Origin: Nannocystis punicea
GTDB lineage: Bacteria > Myxococcota_A > Polyangia > Nannocystales > Nannocystaceae
Direction: 5' to 3'
NCBI RefSeq assembly: GCF_026965555.1
Contig: NZ_CP114040.1
Span: 7,972,001 to 8,036,000, forward strand
DNA: 64,000 nucleotides
The translations under genes and the position numbers were made by a program. Below, piece after piece: positions 26,834 through 35,951 of this stretch. The first letter of the stretch is position 1. Every line of letters starts with the position of its first letter. A model generated the notes under the pieces. It saw only the letters and a list, made by a program, of their open reading frames with translations, searched no databases and had not been told where the DNA came from.

Positions 26834-27141
26834 CTTCTGGTCGTCCGAAGGAGCTTTGTGCCCACACCCGCCGGCACTTCGCGTCCGCCGCGGATGAGCA
26901 AACATATACGCGTCGCCTCGACGAAGCTCGGCGCGAACTTGCGCCACCGAGCGTTGCGGCCCTCGCGGCCGCCCGTATCGGGTGAAGTCCGAGGCATCCC
27001 GGGTCGCGCGTGTGTGAGTGCGCGGCTGTTGGAGGTCCGATCGAGGCCTCAAATTCTTTGCGCCCCTCGGGTCACTACCTCGACACCGGACCAGTTCGCC
27101 GAGACCGGCCCTCCTCACTGACCTCCAGAAGTCGAGCCCTC

Positions 27142-28431
27142 ATGCGCCCCTCCATCAAAGTCCTCGTCGCCCTGAACTTCTCCCTCGCGGCCGCATCGGC
27201 CGGCTGCGACGAGCTCGCGGCGGACGACCTCGCCGGCCAGCCCGACGAGCCCGTCTCGCTCCGCTGCGAAGATCCCCCCAATTGCTGGGGCACCAATTCC
27301 CCGTACGTGGGGAACTACCAGTTCTCCAACGTCCGGACCCGCGAGGGAGTCGAGGCGCCCACGCCCTCCGTGAACTCCGACGACGACGCCAAGTGGGAGA
27401 CGGGGAAGCTCCAGCTGGCCGACTCGAGCTGGGTCAGCTTCGATTTCCTGGCCCCGACCGCGGAAGGCCAGCTGATCGCGCATATCCCCTCTACCAACAC
27501 CTACGAACCGCTCGACCAGGCGCTCCAGGCGTTCTTCGTCCTGCGGATCCACCGCCCCGCCGCGAGCCCGCCGACGCAGCTCGTCCCGATCTGGCTGCGA
27601 CACCACGATGTCTCGCCGAGCCCGGCCACCCCTACGTTCCGGGTGTGGACATACACGATCGCCGCGATGGCCACGCCGCCGTCGGGCAGCTACCCGTCCG
27701 AGGGCGTGCCGCCCAGCCTTCCCCCGGGTACACCCTTCGGACCCAACCCCTGGGACGGCACGTACTACTCGATCTGCCCCGCCTCCCTGCACGAGACCGG
27801 CAAGGCGCTGGCCCTGCAACACGTCGCGCTCAACTTCGACGGGCAGGCGGCCTGGCTCGAGGGCGCCCGCCAGGGCGGGTCGTACGACCTGAAGCAGCCG
27901 TCCACCTCGGTGCTCGCCTGCCAGGGGCACGCGTTCGCCAAGCCGCAGGAGTTCCTGGCGATCTCGCCCAATTCGTACCACAACGCCAACGATCCGGGCG
28001 AGCGGAGCTACGGCATCTCCGGGTACAACGCCGCGGCCAATGCGTACCGGGCGTACTTCGACGGCGCGCCGCGGACCGTGCTGGGCACGCCCATCAACTT
28101 CAAGGATCTCGCGCACAACCCCCCATGGTTCGACCAGACCACCCCGGCCTTTCTCCCGACCCCGCCGATCATCGGCGACTGGGAGTTCGTCCTCGAATCG
28201 GTATACAAGGACGTCGATGCCAACGGGGATGTGCTCGGCGCCAACTGCTATTATACGGAGTCCAGGTTCCTGGCCGGCGTCCACCGCCTCTTCAGCCCGC
28301 CCGGCACCAGCCTCCCGGGGTGGAGCAACATGGCGAGCTGCGGCGCCACCCAGAGCAGCTGGAGCACGTACGGCCCGATCGGCGCCTTCGTCATGGAATT
28401 CATCGACCCCCTCGGCGGCGGCGCCTCGTGA
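27142..28431 (+). CDS. Secreted lipoprotein of unknown function, 429 aa
   Basis: ATG 27142 gives a signal peptide 'VLVALNFSLAAASAGCDEL', with the Cys as probable lipidation site. The mature protein has scattered Cys, Trp/Tyr-rich beta-type sequence, 'NPWDGTYYSICPASLHETGK' and 'STSVLACQGHAFAKPQEF', then a Pro/Ser-rich C-terminus. The arrangement of an 'ACxGxAxAK' segment after a pair of Cys-containing strands faintly resembles myxobacterial ADYC-domain proteins, but the ADYC motif itself is absent. Divergent from the kinase gene, with a ~300-nt shared upstream region. Confidence 0.7.
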   Translation: MRPSIKVLVALNFSLAAASAGCDELAADDLAGQPDEPVSLRCEDPPNCWGTNSPYVGNYQFSNVRTREGVEAPTPSVNSDDDAKWETGKLQLADSSWVSFDFLAPTAEGQLIAHIPSTNTYEPLDQALQAFFVLRIHRPAASPPTQLVPIWLRHHDVSPSPATPTFRVWTYTIAAMATPPSGSYPSEGVPPSLPPGTPFGPNPWDGTYYSICPASLHETGKALALQHVALNFDGQAAWLEGARQGGSYDLKQPSTSVLACQGHAFAKPQEFLAISPNSYHNANDPGERSYGISGYNAAANAYRAYFDGAPRTVLGTPINFKDLAHNPPWFDQTTPAFLPTPPIIGDWEFVLESVYKDVDANGDVLGANCYYTESRFLAGVHRLFSPPGTSLPGWSNMASCGATQSSWSTYGPIGAFVMEFIDPLGGGAS

Positions 28432-28503
28432 GACGGCGTCGCGGGCGGCAGCGACGATCTCGCCGAACGCCCGGCGGAGCACCACCTCGCGCTCAGACCG
28501 TCA

Positions 28504-28881
28504 TCATTCCGGGATCGGTGCGGTGAGCAGCTTGACCGCGTCGTCGATGTGATAGATGGCGACCAGCACCTGGTCGCCGGCGGCCGCGGTGATCGGGGCG
28601 CTGGTGAGCTGCGCGGTGCACTCGCTCTCGGTCTGGATGTCGTGGACCCCGACCTCGAAGCTGCCCGGGGCCACGCTCCACGGCTCCGGGACGGCGGTCG
28701 AGCCGGTGAACAGGCACGGTTGGCCGACGATGGCGAACGCGGGCACGACCGTGCCGGGCAGGTCAAACAGGTTGTACGAGAATTGTAGGTTGGCCTGGCT
28801 GACGTCGCCGAGCTGCAGCTCGGTCTCGTCGAGCTGTTCGAACCGCGGCATCAACGGCACACGGGAAGATCCTGGGCCCAT
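28504..28881 (-). CDS. Hypothetical protein, up to 125 aa
   Basis: Protein-like, beta-rich sequence ('ANLQFSYNLFDLPGTVVPAF', 'AAGDQVLVAIYHIDDAVKLL') with two Cys and no obvious signal peptide. Start is uncertain: ATG 28881 or ATG 28851 (MPRFEQLDE). It converges with the preceding lipoprotein gene and diverges from the WD40-like gene, whose start is ~50 nt from its own. I do not recognise the family. The absent leader in a run of exported proteins may mean the start is misjudged. Confidence 0.5.
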   Translation of the reverse strand: MGPGSSRVPLMPRFEQLDETELQLGDVSQANLQFSYNLFDLPGTVVPAFAIVGQPCLFTGSTAVPEPWSVAPGSFEVGVHDIQTESECTAQLTSAPITAAAGDQVLVAIYHIDDAVKLLTAPIPE

Positions 28882-28931
28882 CTCCCGGTCGACCGGGCCG
28901 AGGCGCGCTGGTATCCATGGGGACCCCCATC

Positions 28932-30773
28932 ATGTCCTGGACGCCGCATCACCCCGCCCCGATCGTTCAACTCGCCGCGGCGCCGCGCTCGCCGGCGCTG
29001 CGGATCTTCAACGGCAAGCCGTATTCGCTGGCCTTCCTCGCCGACGGCTCGCTGGTCGTCGGCGGCAGCCACGGCCTCACGCTGCACGACCCGGAGGCGC
29101 CCACGCCGGCGCGCGCGCGCGTCGAGGTCGGCGGCGTGGTCGACTGGATGCTCGCGCACCCCGATGGCGAGTCGGTGGTCGCGGCGATCCTCGATCCGCG
29201 CGGCCCCTCGGTGGTGCGAGTGTGGCCGGTCTCGGCGCGCGTGGTCACGCTGCTGCGCGTGCCCAGCTTCGAGTCGCAGTTCGTCGGCACGCTGTCGCCG
29301 GACGGCAGCCGCGTGTACTGGCGCCGCGGCGGCAAGCCGCCGGTGCTGTTCAGCTTCGACGCGCTCAGCGGCGCGCCGCTCCGCGAGATCGAGCTGCCGC
29401 AAGACGCCCTGCGCGCCGGCTCGCTGGCGGCGCGCGAGGACGGCACGGTCTACCTGGCGACCCAGCACATGCTCGTCGTCCACCCCGACGGCCGGCTCGA
29501 GCCGCGCGACGACAGCCCGTTCTTCATGGGCCCCGACCCGTTCTTCGCCACCGCCGACGGCGGCATGGTCTGCCGCGACGGCAAGCGGATCAGCTACGCC
29601 GACGGCAAGTTCGGCCACCTCCCCGACATCCCCGGCCACGCCCGCGGCCGGACCGTGTCGCACGACCGCAAGCGATTGACCCTCCATGATCCGCTCGACG
29701 AAGTGACGGTGTGGGACGTCGCCGCCGAGCGGGTGATCTTCGTCGGCAAGCAGGAGAAGGCGATCGGCAGCATCCCGAGCTGGCGCGGCAACTCGGCCGC
29801 GTCCAGCGCGACGCACGTGGCCGCGATCGACTTCAGCGACGCGAGCGTGCAGATCTGGCGCATGGACCAGCCGGCCCAGCCGATCGCCACCATGACCGGC
29901 TACAGCCAGGGCGCCCAGCGCTTGATGTTCCACGGCGGCTCGCTGACGGTGCAGACGTGCCAGCCCTCCAACACCCTCGACGGGGTGCTGGAGATCGACC
30001 TGGCGACCGGCGCGACGAAGATGCTGGAGCGCACCCGCGTGCTCGACGCGGCGCGCACGGCCGACGGCCAGCGGCTGCTCGTCCAGTACGACTCGGTCGG
30101 GTTGTCGCCGGTCAAGGTCACGCAGTTCGATCCGGCCGGCGAGGAGATCGAGACGGTCGAGGTCCAGCGCGGCAGCGGCGAGGTCGCGGTGTCGCCGGAC
30201 GGCGCGATGTGGGGCGTCCTCTCGCACACCTATCCGCCCAACCGCGGCGAGCCGACCTGCTTCGCGCAGTGGCGCGCGTTCGGGGCGACGAAGTGGGCCA
30301 AGAACCTCAAGCTCAAGGGCCGCTTCCAGCACATCGCCCTGAGCAACACCTCGGCGGCGGTCAGCGTCGACGAGCAGCTGAACGTGGTCGCGTTCGCCAA
30401 GGGCAAGTCGCTGGTGTCGACGACCCTGCCCAAGATGGCCATCGCCCTGGCGATCAGCCCCGATGGCGCGCGCGTCGGCGTGTCGTGTCTCGACTGCCCG
30501 CGAGTCGTCCGCATCGCCACCGGAGCGATCGTCGAGGTGGCGCTCGACCTGCCCGGCGAGCGCAGCGTGGCCCGCAGCGTGTGCGTCACCGACGAGTGGC
30601 TGTTCCTCGGCCACGAGACCGGGGCGATCACGCAGCACCGCGTCGACACCGGCGAGCAGGTCGCGGCGCTCTACGGTCACACCGACCAGGTCCTCGCGCT
30701 GGTCTGGCACGACGGCGCGCTGTGGAGCGGCTCGGAGGACGGCTCCATCGTCAAGTGGGGCGACCTCGGGTGA
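28932..30773 (+). CDS. WD40/beta-propeller-like repeat protein, 613 aa
   Basis: A chain of ~40-residue blade-like repeats: 'PYSLAFLADGSLVVGGSHGL', 'VGTLSPDGSRVYWR', 'IALAISPDGARVGVSC' and, at the C-terminus, 'HTDQVLALVWHDGALWSGSE' ending in 'DGSIVKWGDLG', a canonical WD repeat. Such propellers act as binding platforms. No signal peptide or membrane helix, so probably cytoplasmic. ATG 28932 (MSWTPHHP) is preferred because GGGGAC lies just upstream; ATG 28917 is in frame. A dispersed palindrome follows 20 nt after the stop. Confidence 0.8.
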   Translation: MSWTPHHPAPIVQLAAAPRSPALRIFNGKPYSLAFLADGSLVVGGSHGLTLHDPEAPTPARARVEVGGVVDWMLAHPDGESVVAAILDPRGPSVVRVWPVSARVVTLLRVPSFESQFVGTLSPDGSRVYWRRGGKPPVLFSFDALSGAPLREIELPQDALRAGSLAAREDGTVYLATQHMLVVHPDGRLEPRDDSPFFMGPDPFFATADGGMVCRDGKRISYADGKFGHLPDIPGHARGRTVSHDRKRLTLHDPLDEVTVWDVAAERVIFVGKQEKAIGSIPSWRGNSAASSATHVAAIDFSDASVQIWRMDQPAQPIATMTGYSQGAQRLMFHGGSLTVQTCQPSNTLDGVLEIDLATGATKMLERTRVLDAARTADGQRLLVQYDSVGLSPVKVTQFDPAGEEIETVEVQRGSGEVAVSPDGAMWGVLSHTYPPNRGEPTCFAQWRAFGATKWAKNLKLKGRFQHIALSNTSAAVSVDEQLNVVAFAKGKSLVSTTLPKMAIALAISPDGARVGVSCLDCPRVVRIATGAIVEVALDLPGERSVARSVCVTDEWLFLGHETGAITQHRVDTGEQVAALYGHTDQVLALVWHDGALWSGSEDGSIVKWGDLG

Positions 30774-30793
30774 ACCGGCGGCGGTCGCGAGGG

Positions 30794-30813
30794 ACATGTC
30801 TCCAGGGACATGT
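30794..30813. terminator. Copy of the dispersed 8-4-8 palindrome downstream of the WD40-like gene
   Basis: ACATGTCT-CCAG-GGACATGT, 20 nt after the stop codon, with seven of eight pairs formed. The 11-mer GGGACATGTCT recurs as a direct repeat here. No T-run follows. Confidence 0.55.
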
Positions 30814-30971
30814 CTCTCGGACGATCCGGCAGAAGTCCGGGGCGACTGCAAACAACAGCGCTGGCGCGACCGGGCTCGGGGAGTCCGCAGGAGAGACCGG
30901 CGCGCAAGATGCGGGCGAGGGATGCGCCTGTCGTGGGCGATCGACGCCGCCGACGCTGCGACGCGATCGTC

Positions 30972-31107
30972 AAAATGGCCGCCCAGCGGACGAGCCTCGC
31001 CCCGGAGACGCTCCGCCACCTCGACCTGGCCAACAATCACATCACCGACCACGGACCGCTCGCCGGCCACGCCGCGCTCTTTGAAGTGCGGCTCGATTCG
31101 GCAGTGC
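30972..31107 (+). pseudogene. Leucine-rich-repeat gene remnant
   Basis: A short open stretch reads 'KMAAQRTSLAPETLRHLDLA', then 'NNHITDHGPLAGHAALFEVR', then 'LDSAV'. The LxxLDLxxNxIxDxxPLAxxxxLxxLxLD spacing is that of a leucine-rich repeat. There is no plausible start, and the frame on both sides becomes Arg/Gly-rich, so it is a fragment of a lost LRR protein. Its first 31 nt recur almost exactly at 37919-37949. The rest of the 585-nt gap (30774-31358) holds no recognisable gene. Confidence 0.5.
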
Positions 31108-31358
31108 GCGCCCGACTTCAAGTGAAGTGCGGCCCGGCACAAGGGCGCGGCGCGACAGCCATGACCTGGTGCTGGAGGCGGTGCTGGCCAGCATTCCTCC
31201 CGCCGCCCCCTCGGAACAGACATTCACGGGGAAACAATGCGAATCACTGCAGCCCGAGCAGGTGCCGCAGACAATGCCATCCGTGTCGCGCGAGCAGCTC
31301 TCTGTCGAGAGAGGTGCCCGAGGTAGCCGAAGTCGACCTGGGCCTCGCCCGCGGGGAG

Positions 31359-31898
31359 TCAGCCGCCGCTCGCCAGGCGCCAGGCCTCGACCAGCCGTCC
31401 GCCGCGCTTGGCGATCTTGCGCTCGCTGCCCAGTTCGTCGTGAAACGCGAAGACGTGGCGGATCGCCGCGAGGACGCGGGGGTCATTGCCCGTATGATGA
31501 ATGAGGGCCTTCACCGCCTCGATCCGCCCCATGTCCTGCTCCACCGGCTGCCCGGTCATGCTCCGCGTGGCGCCGATCCCGTTCGTGTGCCAGGTGCCGC
31601 CGATCATCAGGTAATTCTCCGGCTTCACGTCGTCGGTGAGCGCCCACACCGGCGTCTTCGGAGCGTCGACATACGCCATCACACCGGCGCGGAAGCCCTT
31701 CTGCAGCTTGTCCAGGCCGACGTAATAGTCGAGCTGATCCTGCACCAGCCACGGCACGAACAGCGCCAGCGCCTCCTGGCCGTGGGCCCACTGCAGCTTG
31801 ATCTTCTGCTGTTGGATGAAGACCTTGAGCTCGTAGGGCCCGACCTCGGGGCCGAGCGTGAACTTGGGGAACCGACTCTTGCGAAACAGGCCGAACAC
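31359..31898 (-). CDS. Hypothetical protein, 179 aa
   Basis: ATG 31898 to stop 31359. Sequence is strongly protein-like: 'MFGLFRKSRFPKFTLGPEVG' at the N-terminus, 'LKVFIQQQKIKLQWAHGQEA', 'NYLMIGGTWHTNGIGATRSM' and a basic C-terminus. No signal peptide or membrane segment, so likely cytoplasmic. I do not recognise the family. It stands alone within the decay zone, but its frame is intact and codon use matches normal genes. Confidence 0.65.
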   Translation of the reverse strand: MFGLFRKSRFPKFTLGPEVGPYELKVFIQQQKIKLQWAHGQEALALFVPWLVQDQLDYYVGLDKLQKGFRAGVMAYVDAPKTPVWALTDDVKPENYLMIGGTWHTNGIGATRSMTGQPVEQDMGRIEAVKALIHHTGNDPRVLAAIRHVFAFHDELGSERKIAKRGGRLVEAWRLASGG

Positions 31899-32185
31899 GC
31901 GGCGGTCCTATCACGGCGCAGGCCCCATGGCCAGCGCGCCGCAGGACCCCGGGAGAGCACGGTCCACGCTTGCTCCGGGCCCGAAGCTCGGGCGACGACA
32001 TCGCCAAACCGACGAGACCGGCGACGCCGGCTCGCGCAACCCCGTCCGTCGCCGTGCGCGTCGCCGGATACTCGTTGGACTTGGACGCGAGGCGGCGGCA
32101 GCATCAAGCTCGCGGGGCAGGAGGGTCGGGTGCGGAGCGGCGAGCAACACCCGCACGCCGAGCAACACGTCGGGCGCCGAGCTAC

Positions 32186-32815
32186 TTAACCGCCCGCCCC
32201 CGCGATCAATCCCGCGTCCAGCTCGGCGGCCCTCGCGAAGGCCGGATGCGCGCCGACGCGCTCGATGTAGGCGCGGATCGCCGGCAGCTCGGGCACGATG
32301 CCGAAACCTGTGGTCCAGCGCAGCGCGCTGCCCCACAGCACGTCGGCGGCGCTGAAACGTTCGCCGAGCAGGTAGTCGCCGCGTCCGAGCTGTTCGACCA
32401 GCGTCTGCAGCATCGTGTCGTAGCTGCCGTAGCCAGAGGTCGCGGCATCGATGGCCGGGCGTTTCATCGCGTGGTCGACCACCGCGGGTTCGAAGCTCGC
32501 GCCGTAGAACGCGATCCAGCGCAGATAGGAGCCGCGACGTGGATCGTCGAAGGCCGGCGCCAGTCCGGCCGCCGGGAACAGGTCGGCCAGGTAGATGTAG
32601 ATCGCGACCTGCTCGGTCACCACCGCATCGCGATACCGGATGGTCGGCAGTTTGCCCAGCGGATTGAGCGCGAGGAATTCCGGCGTGCGGTTCGCACCGG
32701 ACTTCAAGTCGATGAACCGCACTTCGTACGGCGCTCCGAGCGCTTCGAGCAGCACACGCACACCGGCCGAACGTGATTGCGGATTGTGGAAAAGGGTGAT
32801 GATCGACTCGGTCAT
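32186..32815 (-). CDS. Glutathione S-transferase family protein, 209 aa
   Basis: Two-domain GST. The N-terminal thioredoxin-like half has the putative catalytic Ser in 'LFHNPQSRSAGVRVLLEAL', cis-Pro region 'NPLGKLPTIRYRDAVVTEQV', and GSH-contacting Glu-Gln in that segment. The helical C-terminal half includes 'GRGDYLLGERFSAADVLWGS', with the N-capping Asp. The ATG at 32815 has AGGAAGG about 8 nt upstream; a longer open frame upstream antisense to the regulator is spurious. It is divergent from a WYL regulator with an operator-like palindrome between them. The pair looks like that seen in Xanthomonas-like gammaproteobacteria, and may be imported. Confidence 0.9.
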   Translation of the reverse strand: MTESIITLFHNPQSRSAGVRVLLEALGAPYEVRFIDLKSGANRTPEFLALNPLGKLPTIRYRDAVVTEQVAIYIYLADLFPAAGLAPAFDDPRRGSYLRWIAFYGASFEPAVVDHAMKRPAIDAATSGYGSYDTMLQTLVEQLGRGDYLLGERFSAADVLWGSALRWTTGFGIVPELPAIRAYIERVGAHPAFARAAELDAGLIAGAGG

Positions 32816-32872
32816 GGTGGGCCTTCCTGGTGGGTGGGGATTGAAGAGAGAAGAGAGACTAGCACCCATTGC

Positions 32873-32887
32873 GGACAGCTTCTGTCC
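32873..32887. promoter_or_regulatory. Palindrome between divergent GST and WYL-regulator genes, probable operator
   Basis: GGACAG (32873-32878) and CTGTCC (32882-32887) are exact reverse complements with a 3-nt spacer, 58 nt from the GST start and 16 nt from the regulator start. The position suits autoregulation and control of the divergent GST gene. Its arms resemble the dispersed palindrome but the geometry differs (arms point the other way and the spacer is 3 nt). Confidence 0.6.
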
Positions 32888-32902
32888 TCGATAGCCTTGG
32901 GC

Positions 32903-33922
32903 ATGCTGTCCACCTCGGCCCGCCTGCTGCGCCTCGCCAGTCTGCTGCAATCCCGCCGCCACTGGTCGGGAGCGGCGCTGGCGGAGACTCTGGACGTGGA
33001 CACGCGAACCGTGCGGCGCGATGTCGATCGTCTGCGCGAACTCGGTTACCCGGTCGAGGCCTCGGCCGGTATCGGTGGCGGCTACACGCTCGGCCGAGGT
33101 GCCGATCTGCCGCCGCTGGTGCTCGACGACGACGAGGCGGTGGCGCTGGCGATGTCGCTGCGCGTCGCCACCGCGTCCATCGGCGGCATCGAGGACACCG
33201 CGCTGCGCCTGCTTGCGAAGCTCGACCAACTGTTGCCGGCGCGACTGCGGCGGCGCGCATCGGCGTTGCATGCGGTGACGATTGCGCTGCGCATGGGCGA
33301 GCCGCTGGCGAATGCGGACGTGCTGACCGGCATCGCGACCGCGTGTCGCGATTGCCTGACACTGGAGTTCGCCTATCGCGATCATCACGGCCACGCGAGT
33401 CGTCGGCGGGTCGAACCCCTGCGCGTAGCGAGCTACGGCCGGCGCTGGTACCTGATCGCCTGGGATCTGTCGCGCAGCGACTGGCGCACGTTCCGGGTCG
33501 ACCGCATCGTGGCCCGGCCGATCACCGGCGCCGTCTTCGCTGCGCGCACGCAACCGGCCGATGTCGCCGCGCACATCGAGCGCGGAATCGCCTATGCGCC
33601 GTTCGCCTGCCGGGTGACGCTGCGGCTGAAAGGGAGTGCGACCACGCTTGCGTCCCGCATTCCCACCTGGTGCGGAATCCTCGAACCGGATGGCGCACGC
33701 CACAGCCTGCTGCGAGTCGGGGCCGACAGCATCGAAGCGCTGATCGCTCAGCTCGCAATGGTGGGGCAGGATGCGGAGCTGATCGAAGGGCAGGAATTCG
33801 TGCCGCAGATGGAGTCGGTGCTGAGCCGGCTCGGTGCGACACTGCTATCGGGCGTCGGACGCACCCAGCCGACGACGACGGCTCGGCGGTCGAAGCCTCC
33901 GAGCCGTGCGCGGCGACGCTGA
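32903..33922 (+). CDS. YafY-type WYL-domain transcriptional regulator, 339 aa
   Basis: N-terminal winged helix at residues ~5-60: 'RLLRLASLLQSRRHWSGAAL' and 'DTRTVRRDVDRLRELGYPVE', the DeoR/HTH_11 type. The WYL domain at ~150-230 includes 'LEFAYRDHHGHASRRRVEPL' and 'YGRRWYLIAWDLSRSDWRTF', with the conserved W-Y-L in 'RRWYLIAWD'. A WCX-type C-terminal extension follows. Such proteins usually regulate the neighbouring divergent gene, here the GST. Start ATG 32903 is chosen because upstream residues are non-coding. The last ~25 residues are Arg/Thr/Pro-rich and may be a ragged end. Confidence 0.9.
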   Translation: MLSTSARLLRLASLLQSRRHWSGAALAETLDVDTRTVRRDVDRLRELGYPVEASAGIGGGYTLGRGADLPPLVLDDDEAVALAMSLRVATASIGGIEDTALRLLAKLDQLLPARLRRRASALHAVTIALRMGEPLANADVLTGIATACRDCLTLEFAYRDHHGHASRRRVEPLRVASYGRRWYLIAWDLSRSDWRTFRVDRIVARPITGAVFAARTQPADVAAHIERGIAYAPFACRVTLRLKGSATTLASRIPTWCGILEPDGARHSLLRVGADSIEALIAQLAMVGQDAELIEGQEFVPQMESVLSRLGATLLSGVGRTQPTTTARRSKPPSRARRR

Positions 33923-34180
33923 CGATGTCCGCGTGCGGCGGCGTTGCGCACCGCCCGCCGTTTCGCTACCGCCGGGGCGACCGCAGCTCACCGGGCCAGC
34001 ATCGGCTCGACCCTCGCCGCGCTCGCGGAGTTGCTCCCGGCGAGACGCTGTCGCTTTGCCACGAGCCCGAGACCGGGCGGCACCTGGACGCCGAGGCACA
34101 CGCGGCGGCGATGCAGCGAGAGCAACCCGGCGCGCCGAACGGATCTCACATGTTCCGGGTGGCGCGCGCCCGTCATGCGA
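33923..34180. other. 258-nt gap, no gene recognised
   Basis: One plus-strand frame reads 'LSLCHEPETGRHLDAEAHAA' near 34040-34110, which looks more like protein than the surroundings and may be decayed coding sequence. No start, motif or family can be named. Confidence 0.25.
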
Positions 34181-34835
34181 TCAGAGGTCTCGGCTGTACG
34201 TGATTTCGCCCGTCGCGCTGGTGATGATCAGATGATCTCCAGAGACCTCCCAGTCGCCGTCCAACTCGTCGTCCCAGACATCGCCCTCGACATCCACAAC
34301 CTCGGTCGGCGGCTCGTCGAGCGACTCGTCGGAGCAGCCCCAGATCTCGCGCGAGATCGAGTCCCATTCGACGCTCAGAGCGTCGGGCTCGCCGACCGAC
34401 CAGGCCCCGGTCAGGCGATAGTCCACGTTGCAACCGGAGACTGGATCTCCGCCGTAGAAGGAGCCGGCCATCGAGCCGTCGTCGTTCATCCAGAACAACT
34501 CGTCCAGCGTCACGTCGCCGCCCTCGGCGAAGGCGAAGTCGTCGACCTCCGTGACGCCCTCCCAGCGACCGACGAGGGCGCTCTCGACGCGGTTGTAGAG
34601 GAGCTCGCCCTCGGGCGTTTCGATGGTCAGCGCGTCGCCGTCGACGGCCCAGGTGCCGTCGAGCTCGCTGTCCCAGATCTCGAGCTCCTCCGCGCTCACT
34701 TCTTGCTCCTCCTGGTTCCAGGCCTCGTCGACGCACCCGAACACAGCGACTCGGATCGAGTCCCACGCGACATCGACGGACTCCTCCGACGCAGCGAAGC
34801 TGCCGGCGAGCCGATAGGTGACCACACAACGCGTC
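34181..34835 (-). pseudogene. C-terminal part of a repeat-containing lipoprotein, truncated at its 5' end
   Basis: Acidic, Trp/Asp-rich sequence with two homologous modules: one begins 'CVVTYRLAGSF', the other 'CNVDYRLTGAWSVG'. Each continues through 'WDSI' and 'ELDG[T/D]W' to a 'DxLxIxxxxGE' strand. A 'VGRWEGVTEVDDF' segment links them. This is a typical myxobacterial lipocalin-like or META-like exported protein. The frame has no signal peptide or start: homology stops near 34829 where, on the other strand, a TPR gene fragment begins. The front of this gene has been lost by rearrangement. Confidence 0.6.
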
Positions 34836-34837
34836 GC

Positions 34838-35551
34838 TATCACCCGGACGTCGCGTAGGCGCTGTACAACCTGGCCAACATCCTGCTCGCGGTGGGTGAC
34901 TACGACGAGGCGCTGCGCTTGCACGAGCGCGCGCTCGCCATCCGGGTCACCCGCATGGGCCCCGAGCATCCGCGCACCGGGGCATCGCACGCCGGCGTCG
35001 GTCTCGGCCACCTGGCTCGCAACGAGCTCGACGAGGCCGAACGCCACACCCGCCGGGCGCTCGCCATCGCCGCCGCCGCGATGGGGGACAAGTCGCTCGA
35101 CGTGTACACGATCAGCTACCAGCTCGGCGACGTGCTGGCCGCGCAGCAGCGCTGGCGCGACGCCGCGGCGGTGTACCAGCTCGGGCTCGAGCTGGCGCCC
35201 GCGCTGCTCGAGCCCGACCACCCCGACCTGGCCTATCCGCTGACCGGCCTGGGCCGCTGCCACCTCGAGCTGGGTCGGCCGGGCGACGCGCTCGAGTTGC
35301 TGGAGCGGGCGCTCGCGATCCGCCGCTCGTTCAAGGGCATGCCCGCCGAGCTCGCCGACACCCTGTTCGCGCTGGCGCGGGCCAACGTCGCCGCCGGCCG
35401 GACCCGGCCCGAGGCGCTAGCGATGGCGGAGGAGGCCGCGGCGCTGTACGGCCGATCGACGCGGGGCATCAACGCGACCAACCGCGACGAGGTGCTGCGC
35501 TGGATGGCGGCGACGCGATCCAAGGCAGCGAGTGCTCCGACCGCGATGTAG
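34838..35551 (+). pseudogene. TPR region of a kinase-type gene, truncated at its 5' end
   Basis: Four to five TPR units of the NPHA/kinesin-light-chain type used in myxobacterial Ser/Thr kinases: 'NLANILLAVGDYDEALRLHE', 'RNELDEAERHTRRALAIA', 'RWRDAAAVYQLGLELAP', 'LGRPGDALELLERALAIR'. The homology begins at 'RYHPDVA' (34835-34855), is interrupted by an in-frame TAG at 34856, and resumes at once with 'ALYNLANILL'. The kinase half and earlier repeats are absent. An ATG at 34892 could restart translation of a 219-residue piece, but the truncation and stop make a remnant the better call. Confidence 0.7.
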
Positions 35552-35702
35552 TGATCGGATCGGGTTTGAACACCGCTCGGGCTTGCTGCTTGGTGAACCG
35601 CCAAGTGATCTTCCGCCGGCGCCGGTGGGCGCCCTTGTTCCCCAAGGACGTTCGACGGCGCAGTTCGGAGAGAGCCGAGCCGGAGACGTCCGAGGCATTC
35701 AC
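35549..35702 (-). pseudogene. Possible IS630-like transposase C-terminal remnant
   Basis: The minus strand reads 'LGNKGAHRRRRKITWRFTKQ' followed by 'QARAVFKPDPI'. The 'KITWRFTxxxAR' pattern resembles the 'xINWRFTTxDAR' segment near the end of some IS630-family transposases. There is no catalytic DDE region and no inverted repeats were found. It abuts the 3' end of the TPR fragment. The call rests on one short motif. Confidence 0.25.
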
Positions 35703-35951
35703 GTGACCATAAGCCTCATTCTCAGCAGGGTTGAGCCGACTCCCGTGCCTGGGAGTCGCCGGCGCGGCGCACGGTCGGCGGTCTCTTGCCCCCGTCGACG
35801 ACAGCTCCTCTCGGCCTGGTCGCGCCGGACTTGTAGATGGTCGCGCCGGACTCGTGCCTCAACGAGTGCGGCGGCGAGGACCTGGTCGACATCTGGGTGC
35901 AGCTCGGCAACACCGGGGCGGAGCGCAGGCGGAACGAGACGCGCGTGCCGA
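35703..35951. other. Gap between remnants and the next lipoprotein gene
   Basis: About 250 nt. A plus-strand stretch near 35830-35930 reads 'VAPDSCLNECGGEDLVDIWV' and 'LGNTGAERRRNETRVP'-like sequence in one frame, which looks like decayed coding sequence of an exported protein (compare FG-GAP and MopE-like proteins nearby), but no start or family can be named. Confidence 0.3.

Noticed and set aside
23577..26867. A 1096-codon minus-strand frame parallel to the kinase in another frame
   Set aside because: Arg/Gly/Pro-rich shadow; all kinase motifs are in the other frame.
32816..33703. N-terminal extension of the GST frame
   Set aside because: Antisense to the WYL regulator, and the ATG at 32815 has a good ribosome-binding site and the expected GST N-terminus.
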